64,000 nucleotides of DNA from Spirochaetales bacterium (GTDB lineage: Bacteria; Spirochaetota; Spirochaetia; Sphaerochaetales; Sphaerochaetaceae), in NCBI GenBank assembly GCA_018433865.1, contig JAHDQJ010000007.1, positions 106,992 to 170,991 of the forward strand, in the 5' to 3' direction. A program made the position numbers and the translations under genes. The notes under the pieces were generated by a model. That model saw nothing but the letters and a program-made list of their open reading frames with translations, did not search any database and was not told where the DNA came from. The stretch's first letter is position 1. Each line of letters starts with the position of its first letter. Shown one piece after another: positions 42,505 through 51,273 of this stretch.

Positions 42505-43929
42505 ATGGCCAAGCATATCGCGGTCGACCTCGGAGCATCGAACGGACGGGTGATCGTCGGGGACCTCGACGGCTTCGAGATCACCAACAGGTTCGTGACC
42601 CGCAACGAGATGTTGCTGAAGGAGTCCCACTGGGACATCACGTACATCTTCAGTGAGATCAAGAAGGGGATCAAGGAGGCATTCACCCGATACGGGGATG
42701 AGATCGTCTCCATCGGGGTCGACTCCTGGGGAGTCGACTACGGATTGCTCGATTCCTCCGGCTCGCTCGTAAGTCTGCCATACCACTACCGTGACTCCCG
42801 TACCGACGGGATGATCGAACAGGTATGCTCCAAGCTGGGCCGGCAGCAGATCTTTGCGAGGACGGGCATCGCGTTCCAACCGTTCAATACGCTCTATCAA
42901 ATTGCAGCGATGCAAAAGAATCGTCCCGAGGCCTTCGCGGCTGCAGGCCGCTATCTCTCGATCCCCGACCTGATCACCTACTGGCTTACCGGCAAGATGG
43001 TCAACGAGATCTCCCACGCATCAACGACACAACTGTTCAATCCGAATACTGGTGATTGGGATTGGGAAACGATCGACGGCATGGGGTTCCCGAGAAAACT
43101 GTTCGGCACCCTGGTGGAGAGCGGGACGGTCGTGGGCAAATTGCATCGGTTCGTAGCAGAGGAGCTCAACGCTCCTTCAGATATCGTGGTGGTGGCTGTC
43201 GGAACACACGATACCGCCTCTGCGGTTGCAGCGGTTCCTGCGAAGGAAGGAGAGGATTTTTTGTATATCTCCAGTGGCACCTGGTCGTTGCTCGGAGTCG
43301 AATCCGAAACACCGGTGCTCACCGACTCGGCCTTGGAGAGCGGCTTCACCAACGAGAAGGCGGTGAACGGAAACATCAGGTTCCTCAAGAACATCATGGG
43401 CATGTGGATACAACAGGAATGCGTTCGGTATTGGGAGTCCTTGGGAGAACAGATCCAATGGAAGGATCTCGACCGAGAAACGCTGCAGGGCAGCACGTAT
43501 CCCGGGTATATCGACCCGGACGACCAACGCTACCTGAAGCCGAACAGTGCCCAGTCCCTGATGGTGGATCGTGTGGCCCGCCAGTGCGAGGAATTCGGAT
43601 TCCCCGCTCCCCGATCACACGGGGAATACATGGTGGCCATCTACAGAGGCCTGGCGAAAGCCTATGCGAAGGCGATTGCTCACCTTGGATCCATCACCGG
43701 CAAGCGCTACGGTGCGTTGCATGTGATCGGCGGCGGATGCAAGAACGAGATCCTTGACCAATGGACTGCCGATGAGACGGGACTGACCGTATTCGCGGGT
43801 CCGGTAGAGGCCACTGCCCTGGGAAACATGCTGGTGCAGAAATTCGCCACCGGTGGTATCGACACCTTGCAGCAGGGCAGGAATCTGATTATCAAGGGAC
43901 AGTCGGTCAAACGGTTCGATCCCTCCTGA
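42505..43929 (+). CDS. FGGY-family carbohydrate kinase, rhamnulokinase-like
   Basis: 474 residues. AVDLGASNGRVIVGDLDG, SIGVDSWGVDYGLLD, THDTASAVAAVPA, YISSGTWSLLGVE and VIGGGCKNEILDQW are the RhaB signatures. Rhamnulokinase phosphorylates L-rhamnulose at C1. No rhaA or rhaD gene is here; instead the neighbours process sorbose-1-P, so the real substrate may be L-sorbose or another ketose. The start follows AAGGAGG and the gene ends the operon before a strong terminator. Confidence 0.85.
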   Translation: MAKHIAVDLGASNGRVIVGDLDGFEITNRFVTRNEMLLKESHWDITYIFSEIKKGIKEAFTRYGDEIVSIGVDSWGVDYGLLDSSGSLVSLPYHYRDSRTDGMIEQVCSKLGRQQIFARTGIAFQPFNTLYQIAAMQKNRPEAFAAAGRYLSIPDLITYWLTGKMVNEISHASTTQLFNPNTGDWDWETIDGMGFPRKLFGTLVESGTVVGKLHRFVAEELNAPSDIVVVAVGTHDTASAVAAVPAKEGEDFLYISSGTWSLLGVESETPVLTDSALESGFTNEKAVNGNIRFLKNIMGMWIQQECVRYWESLGEQIQWKDLDRETLQGSTYPGYIDPDDQRYLKPNSAQSLMVDRVARQCEEFGFPAPRSHGEYMVAIYRGLAKAYAKAIAHLGSITGKRYGALHVIGGGCKNEILDQWTADETGLTVFAGPVEATALGNMLVQKFATGGIDTLQQGRNLIIKGQSVKRFDPS

Positions 43930-43952
43930 CTCGATTTTCATCCAAGGTATCG

Positions 43953-43980
43953 GGCTCCCTCTTGGGGAGCCTGATTTTTT
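43953..43980 (+). terminator. intrinsic terminator after the kinase gene
   Basis: GGCTCCC-TCTTG-GGGAGCC followed by TGATTTTTT; 23 bp after the stop codon. A textbook rho-independent site. Confidence 0.9.
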
Positions 43981-44005
43981 CGCATGCGCCAGTCAAAAAT
44001 ATTGT

Positions 44006-44041
44006 TGCATAATTATGTATAAAGTGTTGTATAAATATACC
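44006..44041 (+). promoter_or_regulatory. paired ARG-box-like palindromes upstream of carA
   Basis: TGCATAATTATGTA (44006-44019) and TGTATAAATATACC (44028-44041) both resemble the ArgR half-site pattern TGnATwwwwATnCA. Their centres are 22 bp apart, close to the 21 bp of classical ARG box pairs. TATAAA sequences inside them may be the -10, so a bound repressor would block transcription. Confidence 0.5.
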
Positions 44042-44104
44042 GAAATCAGTATCATGCAACAAACTTTCCCGAAGCGTGCAACAAGCTGTTGCAAAGGATG
44101 GTGT

Positions 44105-45289
44105 GTGGTGCATGATGCGACGTTGATTCTCTCCGATGGGACCTGGTTCACCGGAATCGGATTCGGCAGGAGAGCGCCCTTGCCGGCCGATCTCGTGCAC
44201 ATGGAGCATGACGAGTCCCCCTTGGGGGAGGTGCTCTTCAACACGACGATGGGGGCGTACCATGAGATCCTCACCGATCCCTCCTATGCGGGACAGACGA
44301 TCGTGATGACCAGCGCACACATGGGGAACTATGGGTGTGATCCCTCCTGGGACGAGACGTTCCTGCACCGTTTTACCTGCAAGTCTTTGATCCTAAGGGA
44401 TTTGTATGATGGGCCACTACCACCGGGACGTGCATCGCTCGGTCACCTGTGTGCACAATGGAATGTCTGTGGACTGACGGATGTCGATACGCGGGCACTG
44501 ACGCTCCACCTCCGCTCATCGGGTTCGCAGTACGGCGTGGTGGTCGAGGGTATCGGCCACGACACGCAGGCTATCAGGATGGTCACCGGGTGGATACGAT
44601 CATGTCCAGCGATGGGAGAGCGGGATTTCATCACGCCGATGACGGTACCCGAGCCGATCCGGTTCGAATCGTACGGAGACCAACACGCCTCCTATGCGTT
44701 ATGGGACTTCGGCACCAAGGCTTCCATCGTGGAACAGCTTCGGCGAATCGGTATCGGTGTGACGGTGTTTCCTGCCTCGATTCCACTCGTATCCATACTA
44801 TCCTCGGATGCACGCTATGATGCACTCTTCCTCTCGAACGGACCGGGAGATCCGGCTTCGTTGCAGTCTCATGTGAAACAGATCGCCTCGGTGATCGGCA
44901 CGATACCCGTCGTCGGCATTTGCCTGGGGCATCAACTGGCGGCCCAAGCGCTCGGGGCAAAGACGATGAAGATGCTGTATGGTCACCACGGCCCGAACCA
45001 TCCTGTTCGAGACCTGATCTCCGGAAATGTCTACGTGACGGCTCAGAACCACGGATACTGCGTAGACCCATCGACTTTTCCCCCATCGGCGATGGTGTGG
45101 CTCGTGAACGACAACGACCAGACAGTCGAAGGATTCTTCGACGAGGAACATCGTGTCATGACGGTGCAGTTCCACCCTGAGGCGGGGCCGGGGCCTTGGG
45201 AGGCACGCTCCTTGTTCGGAGCGTTCAGAAGGTTCGTGGAAACCGGCGTGTACAAGATACTTGCAAGGGAGGCCGAACATGCCTGCTAG
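44105..45289 (+). CDS. carA: carbamoyl-phosphate synthase small subunit
   Basis: 394 residues from the GTG at 44105 (a second GTG at 44108; AAAGG upstream). ATG codons further upstream would add non-conserved sequence and overlap the operator region. LGEVLFNTTMGAYHEILTDPSYAGQ opens the CarA domain. The glutaminase domain has VVGICLGHQLAAQALG with the nucleophilic Cys near residue 273 and QFHPEAGPGP with the His-Glu pair. It hydrolyses glutamine and tunnels ammonia to CarB. It overlaps carB by 11 bp. Confidence 0.95.
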   Translation: MVHDATLILSDGTWFTGIGFGRRAPLPADLVHMEHDESPLGEVLFNTTMGAYHEILTDPSYAGQTIVMTSAHMGNYGCDPSWDETFLHRFTCKSLILRDLYDGPLPPGRASLGHLCAQWNVCGLTDVDTRALTLHLRSSGSQYGVVVEGIGHDTQAIRMVTGWIRSCPAMGERDFITPMTVPEPIRFESYGDQHASYALWDFGTKASIVEQLRRIGIGVTVFPASIPLVSILSSDARYDALFLSNGPGDPASLQSHVKQIASVIGTIPVVGICLGHQLAAQALGAKTMKMLYGHHGPNHPVRDLISGNVYVTAQNHGYCVDPSTFPPSAMVWLVNDNDQTVEGFFDEEHRVMTVQFHPEAGPGPWEARSLFGAFRRFVETGVYKILAREAEHAC

Positions 45290-48200
45290 GAAAGATTTGG
45301 AATCGATTCTCATCATCGGGAGCGGACCGATCGTGATCGGACAGGCATGCGAGTTCGACTATTCGGGGACCCAGGCGGTCCAGGCCCTTCGGGAGGAAGG
45401 ATACCGCATCGTCTTGGTGAACCCGAACCCGGCGACCGTAATGACGACACCGAACATCGCGGATGTGATCTACATGGAACCGCTCACGGTCGAGTATCTT
45501 GCCAGGATCATTGAGCTCGAGCGTCCCGATGCGGTACTCACTACGATGGGTGGCCAGACGGGATTGAACGTGACCGTAGCACTGCACAGGGCAGGCATCC
45601 TTGAGAAGTATGGGGTTGAGGTGATCGGCGCGAGCATCGCTTCCATCGAGCTGGCGGAGGATCGCCGCAGGTTCAAGGAGCTTGTGTCCACGCTCGGTCT
45701 TGAATCTGCACGGTCGGTCACGGTGAAATCGGTTCAGGAGGGCCTTGCCTTCAAGAACCTCGTGGGTCTTCCCCTGGTGTTGCGTCCCAGCTTCACCTTG
45801 GGAGGGTACGGAGGAGGGATGGTGATGGATGAGCAATCCTTCGTACCGATGCTCCGTGCCGCGCTCGCCGCGAGCGGTCCCCATGAGGTGTTGGTAGAGG
45901 AATCCTTGCTCGGTTGGAAGGAACTGGAGCTCGAGGTGATGCGGGACGTGCATGACAACGCGATCGTCGTCTGTTCCATCGAGAATGTCGACCCCATGGG
46001 AATCCATACCGGTGATAGCATCACCGTGGCTCCGATCCAGACCTTGACCGATACTGAGTACCAGAGGATGCGCATGGGTGCGATCGATATCCTCCGTGCG
46101 GTCGGTGTCGACTGCGGAGGTTCGAATGTGCAGTTCGCCCTCAATCCGGAGGATGGGAGGATGGTGGTCGTGGAGATGAATCCGCGTGTATCCCGCTCTT
46201 CAGCGTTGGCTAGCAAGGCAACCGGGTTTCCGATCGCCCGATGCTCTGCGAAGCTGGCGGTCGGTTATACGCTGGACGAGGTGCTCAATGAGATCACCGG
46301 TGCCACTGCAAGCAGCTTCGAACCCGTTCTCGATTACTGCGCAGTGAAGATCCCACGGTTCGAGATGGAGAAGTTCCCGATGCAGGCAGCTGCACTGGGG
46401 ACGCAGATGCGAAGCGTGGGCGAGGCGTTGGCCTTGGGCAGGAGTTTCGGTGAAGCGTTGAACAAGGCCATCAGGTCGAACGAGCGGAATATCGAAGGGC
46501 TGGTCCCACTGGAAGAGATTGCGCCCTTCACCGCCGCCGATGTACCGAGGATCCTGGAGAACCTCCACCCCTTGCGCATCTTCGCCGCCTATTCACGGTT
46601 GAATGAGGCCGGTGTCGTTTCCATCGATGAGATCTGCGGCATCACCGGGTATGATAGATGGTTCGTCTACCAGTTGTACCGACAGGTTCTCCTCGACAGG
46701 AGGATCACCGACGCGGGAACCGGAATCGCGGCGGACAGGGATCTGTTGTTGCAGGCGAAGCGCCAGGGAATGAGCGATCTGCGGATTGCACGCCTGGCCG
46801 GCTCCGATTCCGAAACGGTCAGTCGTGCGTGCCTTGCTCTGGATATTCTCCCTGCGGTCCACTACGTCGATACCTGTGCGGGAGAATTTGATGCGAAGAC
46901 ACCATACTGCTATATGACGTACGGAGAGACCGATGAGGCGACGCAAATCGATGAGCGTTCGGTGCTCATCGTGGCAAGCGGTCCGAATCGCGTCGGCCAG
47001 GGTTTGGAGTTCGATACCTGTTGCACGCTTGCCTCACTGGCATACCGGGCAAGGGGACAAAAGACGATCATGATGAATTCCAACCCGGAGACCGTCTCGA
47101 CCGACCATACGATATCGGACCGTCTCTACCTCGAGCCGCTGACCACTGAGCACGTACTGCACGTGATTCGTCGGGAGAGGCCGGCACAGGTCGTGCTGCA
47201 ACTGGGCGGGCAGACCCCGCTGTCGATGATCGAGGCGCTGCATCGCGAAGGGGTTCGCATCGCGGGAACCGATTATGATGCAATCAGGATCGCCGATGAC
47301 CGGAAGCTCTTTGCCCGGCTCATGGGAGAACTTGATCTTGCCGTCAGTCCGAACAGGAGTGCCCATTCCATCGAGGAGGTCTTCGCTGCTGCCAAGGAAG
47401 TATCCTATCCTGTATTGCTTCGACCTTCACATGTATTGGGCGGAAGGAACATGGCTATCGTGTTCGATGAACGCGAATTGACCGAATACCTTGATTCGCA
47501 TGTACGGGTCTCGCAGGACGAACCCCTGTTGGTCGACCACTTCCTCGAGGATGCATTCGAATATGACCTCGATGCGATCAGTGATGGTGAGTCGCTCTAT
47601 ATCGGAGGGATCTTGCAACATATCGAAGCCGCAGGCATACACTCGGGTGATTCCGCTGCTGTCTTCCCTCCGTATGCATCGACTCCCGAGATACTCGACC
47701 AGATGCGCTCGGCGGCACATCGCATCGCCGTACGGCTCGGAATCAAGGGATTCATGAATATCCAGTTTGCAGTACAACAGGGAAAACTCTATGTGATCGA
47801 AGTCAATCCTAGGGCCTCGCGAACGGTTCCCTTCATCTCAAAGATGTCGAAGGTCGACCTGATCGCAGCGGCTGTCCGCATCTGGGAAGGTGAGGATCTG
47901 CCTGCCCAGCATCTTGTGGGACACCGGGGGGCGGTGGCAGAAGGGACTTGTGCCTATGGGTGGGCGGTGAAGGAGGCGGTGTTCTCCTTCGATCGGTTTG
48001 CCGATATCGATCCGCAATTGGGACCTGAGATGCGTTCGACCGGAGAGGTGGTCGGTATCGGATCGACATTCGGAGAAGCGTTCGCAAAATCGCAGATCGC
48101 AGCGGGGAACCGTTTGCCGACTCATGGTCGCATCTGCATTTCGGTCAACAAGAGGGATCGCAAGACGATAGAGCCGATCGCCCGACAACTCAGCGAACTC

Positions 48201-48503
48201 GGATTCGAACTAGCCGCCACGCGTGGTACCGCACGGGATCTGTTTTCGATGGGAATACTCTGCGAAACGGTATTGAAAACCGATGAGGGACACCCGAACA
48301 TCATCGACCATCTGGATAGCGGACGCATACGGATGCTGATCAACACCCCGATGGGAAAGCGTTCACAACGGGGGGATGAGAACCTGAGGACGAAGGCGAT
48401 GCACCTTGGCATCCCCTATACGACGACCACGAGCGCCGCGGCGGCAGCGGTGGATGCGATCAGGTATCTTCGTGCAGAGTCTGTGCAGGTGGTACGGTTG
48501 TAG
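45279..48503 (+). CDS. carB: carbamoyl-phosphate synthase large subunit
   Basis: 1074 residues, full length. Two homologous ATP-grasp halves: SILIIGSGPIVIGQACEFDYSG starts the first and VLIVASGPNRVGQGLEFD the second. VEMNPRVSRSSALASKATGFPIA and IEVNPRASRTVPFISK are the paired metal/ATP sites. A C-terminal MGS-like allosteric domain (KTDEGHPNIIDHLDSG) follows. It makes carbamoyl phosphate for arginine and pyrimidines. AAGGGAGG sets the ATG at 45279. Nothing is missing. Confidence 0.97.
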   Translation: MPARKDLESILIIGSGPIVIGQACEFDYSGTQAVQALREEGYRIVLVNPNPATVMTTPNIADVIYMEPLTVEYLARIIELERPDAVLTTMGGQTGLNVTVALHRAGILEKYGVEVIGASIASIELAEDRRRFKELVSTLGLESARSVTVKSVQEGLAFKNLVGLPLVLRPSFTLGGYGGGMVMDEQSFVPMLRAALAASGPHEVLVEESLLGWKELELEVMRDVHDNAIVVCSIENVDPMGIHTGDSITVAPIQTLTDTEYQRMRMGAIDILRAVGVDCGGSNVQFALNPEDGRMVVVEMNPRVSRSSALASKATGFPIARCSAKLAVGYTLDEVLNEITGATASSFEPVLDYCAVKIPRFEMEKFPMQAAALGTQMRSVGEALALGRSFGEALNKAIRSNERNIEGLVPLEEIAPFTAADVPRILENLHPLRIFAAYSRLNEAGVVSIDEICGITGYDRWFVYQLYRQVLLDRRITDAGTGIAADRDLLLQAKRQGMSDLRIARLAGSDSETVSRACLALDILPAVHYVDTCAGEFDAKTPYCYMTYGETDEATQIDERSVLIVASGPNRVGQGLEFDTCCTLASLAYRARGQKTIMMNSNPETVSTDHTISDRLYLEPLTTEHVLHVIRRERPAQVVLQLGGQTPLSMIEALHREGVRIAGTDYDAIRIADDRKLFARLMGELDLAVSPNRSAHSIEEVFAAAKEVSYPVLLRPSHVLGGRNMAIVFDERELTEYLDSHVRVSQDEPLLVDHFLEDAFEYDLDAISDGESLYIGGILQHIEAAGIHSGDSAAVFPPYASTPEILDQMRSAAHRIAVRLGIKGFMNIQFAVQQGKLYVIEVNPRASRTVPFISKMSKVDLIAAAVRIWEGEDLPAQHLVGHRGAVAEGTCAYGWAVKEAVFSFDRFADIDPQLGPEMRSTGEVVGIGSTFGEAFAKSQIAAGNRLPTHGRICISVNKRDRKTIEPIARQLSELGFELAATRGTARDLFSMGILCETVLKTDEGHPNIIDHLDSGRIRMLINTPMGKRSQRGDENLRTKAMHLGIPYTTTTSAAAAAVDAIRYLRAESVQVVRL

Positions 48504-48513
48504 GAACATGATC

Positions 48514-48542
48514 AGGCCGCCGAAAATGATTTCCGGCGGCCT
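48514..48542. terminator. stem-loop between carB and tRNA-Pro
   Basis: AGGCCGCCG-N11-CGGCGGCCT, a 9-bp stem between two convergent 3' ends. Neither side has a proper T tract, so a bidirectional terminator is likely but not certain. Confidence 0.5.
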
Positions 48543-48546
48543 GTCG

Positions 48547-48619
48547 TCGGGCAGAGAGGATTTGAACCTCCGACCCCTTGGTCCCGAACCAAGTGCGCTA
48601 GCCCCTGCGCTACTACCCG
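48547..48619 (-). tRNA. tRNA-Pro (anticodon CGG)
   Basis: The minus strand folds as a 73-nt cloverleaf. Acceptor CGGGTAG/CTGCCCG with one G-T wobble, D-stem GCGC/GCGC, anticodon stem CTTGG/CCAAG with loop TTCGGGA (anticodon CGG, codon CCG), variable GGGTC, T-arm GGAGG-TTCAAAT-CCTCT, discriminator A. C1-G72 and A73 are normal for bacterial proline tRNA. The 3' CCA is not encoded. Confidence 0.95.
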
Positions 48620-48654
48620 AATATGTCATCGGCCGATCGACCGCAACGGTGAGA

Positions 48655-48683
48655 ACTATATACGTTAGACACAGGAGTGTCAA
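48655..48683 (-). promoter_or_regulatory. promoter of tRNA-Pro
   Basis: Perfect TTGACA (complement of 48678-48683), 17 bp, TATAGT (complement of 48655-48660), about 30 bp before the tRNA 5' end. Its -35 box lies in one arm of the 48675-48701 inverted repeat. Confidence 0.75.
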
Positions 48684-48701
48684 TGCGAAACATTGACACT
48701 C
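48675..48701. repeat. 11-bp perfect inverted repeat containing two divergent -35 boxes
   Basis: GAGTGTCAATG-CGAAA-CATTGACACTC. Each arm carries TTGACA reading outward, one for tRNA-Pro and one for the PpiD-like gene. No T tract follows, so it is not a terminator. Confidence 0.8.
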
Positions 48702-48721
48702 ATACCCGTACATGCTATTTT
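48693..48721 (+). promoter_or_regulatory. promoter of the PpiD-like gene
   Basis: Perfect TTGACA (48693-48698), 17 bp, TATTTT (48716-48721), with a leader of about 50 nt before the ATG. Confidence 0.65.
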
Positions 48722-48779
48722 TCTCGGGATGTCCTTCAGATGGAGGATATCTCCAATACGTGCTAGAAAGAGGTCGTAC

Positions 48780-50318
48780 ATGCCTTCCAAGGATTCGCAA
48801 ACTCCGGGAAAAGATGACTCGAACGTCGTCAAGTTCGCTGCAAAAGATGAGAAAAAGACTGATAAGCCCAAGAAGAAGGGATCGGTGACCGTCACCCAGA
48901 TCGTCACCTACGTGATCCTGGGCTTGCTCGCGATCGTCCTGGTCGTCGGTGTCTTTCCCTCGTTCGGTTCGCAAGGTGGTCCTTCATCCGTAGCGTTCGG
49001 ATCCTACGATGGTACTCCCATCGAATTCGCCTTCGGAAACTATTTCTACCGCCAGTACCAGAATCAGGCGCAACAGAACAAGGCGACCGGACAATCTGCA
49101 GCGTATCAGATATGGAGAGCAGCATTCGAAAGTACCGTGTTCCACACCGCCATGATGAAGAAGGCGGAGAAAGCCGGTATCCGCGTGGTTGACGAGACGG
49201 TCAACCAGGCGATCATCGACAGCGGCATCTACAACAAGGACGGCAAGTTCGATGTTGCCACCTATGAACAGACAAGCGTCGAGCGCAAGAACCAAATCAA
49301 GGTGCAGTATACCGAGAGCCTCCCGGTCCAGATGGTCGTGGAGGATGTGGCAACCGTACTCACCGCTCCCGCGGAAATCGAGTATGTGGTCGGCATGGGT
49401 GACAACGCACGGGCATTCACCTATGCGGTTTTCGATGCATCCCTCTATCCTGATGACCTGACCAAGCAATATGCCATGGCCAACCCGGCGAATTTCACAC
49501 TCATCGACATCTCCGTCATCACCGTCTCCGATGCACAGAAGGCGACAGACCTGAGGAACGCGATCGTGTCGGGAAGCGTCAGTTTCGAAGAAGCTGCCAA
49601 GGCCGATTCGCTTGATACCTTCGGCAGTGAGGGTGGCAAGGCCGGTACCTGGTACCTCTATGAGTTGCAGGACAATTTCACCAATCCCGAGGAGGTGAAT
49701 GTCCTGTTCTCAACTCCCGCGGGCGAAGTCTCCCAGGTATTCGCCTCACCTGGCGGAAGCGTGATCTATCGTGTCGAACGCTCACCGTTCCTCGCCGATT
49801 TCGAGGATACCGAGGTGCTTGGCGATGTGAAGACCTATATCGGTCTCAAGGACGCCCAGATCGTGGAGACCTATCTCCAGCAACAGGCAACTGATTTCGC
49901 AGCCTTGGCGGCGACGGAAGATTTCGCCGCGCTTGCCGAAGCGAAGAAGCTCATTACCGTGGAGGTCGATGCGACTCCGCTGAATGTCGGAGCTTCCAAC
50001 TATCTTGCGGGCTTTGCCTATTCCGACGCAAGCGGCTACCTCAACAGCCTCTCCGCTGATGTTGATGCCATGAGAAGTCTGTATGGTGCTGCGGTCGGCT
50101 CGGTGACGGGACCGTTCAAGGCGAACAATGCCTACGTCGTGGCGAAAGTCGTCTCCGAGAGTCCGATGGAGGAGGGAATGCGCGATTACATGAAGCTCAT
50201 CTATCCCTACATGGCCCAATCGCAAAGTCAGCAGGACCTGGTCCAATCGATCTTCACCTCAGACAAGTTGCAGGATGATTTCCTGGTCGCTTTCATGCGT
50301 GACATCATGGGGATGTGA
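48780..50318 (+). CDS. PpiD/SurA-like membrane-anchored peptidyl-prolyl isomerase or chaperone
   Basis: 512 residues. A Lys-rich cytoplasmic start, one membrane helix (about 38-59), then a large periplasmic region. Residues 70-200 resemble the SurA/PpiD N-terminal helical domain (YFYRQYQNQ, FHTAMMKKAEKAGIRVVDETVNQAI). A parvulin-like segment starts near 238 (ISVITVSDAQKATDLRNAI, SFEEAAKADS). It likely assists folding of exported proteins. The ATG follows AGAGGT; longer in-frame starts would run through the promoter. A terminator follows. Confidence 0.8.
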   Translation: MPSKDSQTPGKDDSNVVKFAAKDEKKTDKPKKKGSVTVTQIVTYVILGLLAIVLVVGVFPSFGSQGGPSSVAFGSYDGTPIEFAFGNYFYRQYQNQAQQNKATGQSAAYQIWRAAFESTVFHTAMMKKAEKAGIRVVDETVNQAIIDSGIYNKDGKFDVATYEQTSVERKNQIKVQYTESLPVQMVVEDVATVLTAPAEIEYVVGMGDNARAFTYAVFDASLYPDDLTKQYAMANPANFTLIDISVITVSDAQKATDLRNAIVSGSVSFEEAAKADSLDTFGSEGGKAGTWYLYELQDNFTNPEEVNVLFSTPAGEVSQVFASPGGSVIYRVERSPFLADFEDTEVLGDVKTYIGLKDAQIVETYLQQQATDFAALAATEDFAALAEAKKLITVEVDATPLNVGASNYLAGFAYSDASGYLNSLSADVDAMRSLYGAAVGSVTGPFKANNAYVVAKVVSESPMEEGMRDYMKLIYPYMAQSQSQQDLVQSIFTSDKLQDDFLVAFMRDIMGM

Positions 50319-50337
50319 TGATCGGATGAAATACGTT

Positions 50338-50363
50338 GGAAGCCGCCGTTGCAGGCGGCTTTC
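50338..50363 (+). terminator. intrinsic terminator after the PpiD-like gene
   Basis: AGCCGCC-GTTGCA-GGCGGCT, extended outward by GGA/TTC, followed by ATTGTAT; 20 bp past the stop. Confidence 0.75.
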
Positions 50364-50399
50364 ATTGTATGCATCCCTCATCGTCAGGATGAAGTGCAG

Positions 50400-50428
50400 T
50401 TGCCTTTCACCTTCTCAGACAGTACACT
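50400..50428 (+). promoter_or_regulatory. promoter of the HD-domain gene, leaderless geometry
   Basis: TTGCCT (50400-50405), 17 bp, TACACT (50423-50428), then 6 nt to the ATG at 50435, with no ribosome site. Confidence 0.55.
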
Positions 50429-50434
50429 TGTCTC

Positions 50435-51253
50435 ATGAACACCCACACGAAATCCCCGAAAGAACTGACTCTTGAAAGAAAACTCCTGGCGGACTTGGAA
50501 CCGGGGGCTCCACCGGCAATTCTCGCACGTCTTCTGGTTGAGGACGAAGAGGTCCAGATGATGCAGGACTATGCGAACAGCGTTTCCATAGTTCGGCTCG
50601 GATACAACGATCACGGACCGGTGCACATGCGTCAGGTAGCCCGCAACGCGGTGAAGATGATGCATCTGTTGCGGGATGCGCAGATCATGGGCAGCCTCGA
50701 ATCGGAGCGGGTCGGTACCTTCGATGATTCGATCTCGGCGGTTCTGCTGGCCAGTTTCCTCCACGATCTCGGCATGGCCGTCGGCAGGCAGGATCATGAA
50801 TTGCTCAGCGCGACGCTCGCGACGCCGATCATCGGCAGATTGCTTGAAGGTGCCTATCCCGAGGACATCCGCAAACGGGTGGTGATCAAATCCCTCGCGT
50901 TGGAGGGTATCGTGGGACACATGGCGAACCGACGCATCCACAGTATCGAAGCAGGGGTGATCCTTCTGGCCGACGGATGCGACATGGAGAAGGGAAGGGC
51001 ACGCATTCCCATCGCATTGAACACGGAACCGAAGATCGGTGATATCCACAAGTATTCGGCAAACTCCATCGAACGGGTCTCCATCCGCAAGGGAGCGGTA
51101 AAGCCGATCTGCATCGAGGTGGACATGTCGGCAGAGGTCGGTTTCTTCCAGATCGAAGAGGTGCTTTTGCCAAAGGTGAATTCCAGCCCCGTGAAACCGT
51201 TTGTCGAGCTGTATGCCGGAGTCACGGGTGAAACCAAGAAACAATACCTGTAG
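50435..51253 (+). CDS. HD-domain phosphohydrolase
   Basis: 272 residues. YNDHGPVHMRQVARNA gives the first metal His, ASFLHDLGMAVGRQDHE the HD pair (110-111), and VGHMANRRIHSIEAGVILLADGCDMEKGR the later His and Asp. The C-terminal 70 residues (IEVDMSAEVGFFQIEEVLLPKV) form a beta-rich domain of unknown role. The substrate may be a nucleotide or phosphorylated small molecule. The ATG has no Shine-Dalgarno and sits seven bases after a -10 box. The sugar kinase gene follows 20 bp later. Confidence 0.8.
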   Translation: MNTHTKSPKELTLERKLLADLEPGAPPAILARLLVEDEEVQMMQDYANSVSIVRLGYNDHGPVHMRQVARNAVKMMHLLRDAQIMGSLESERVGTFDDSISAVLLASFLHDLGMAVGRQDHELLSATLATPIIGRLLEGAYPEDIRKRVVIKSLALEGIVGHMANRRIHSIEAGVILLADGCDMEKGRARIPIALNTEPKIGDIHKYSANSIERVSIRKGAVKPICIEVDMSAEVGFFQIEEVLLPKVNSSPVKPFVELYAGVTGETKKQYL

Positions 51254-51273
51254 GGAAGCAGAGGAGGTCACGG

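Noticed and set aside
48675..48701. The strong hairpin as a transcription terminator
   Set aside because: No T tract follows on either side, and both arms are -35 boxes of divergent promoters.
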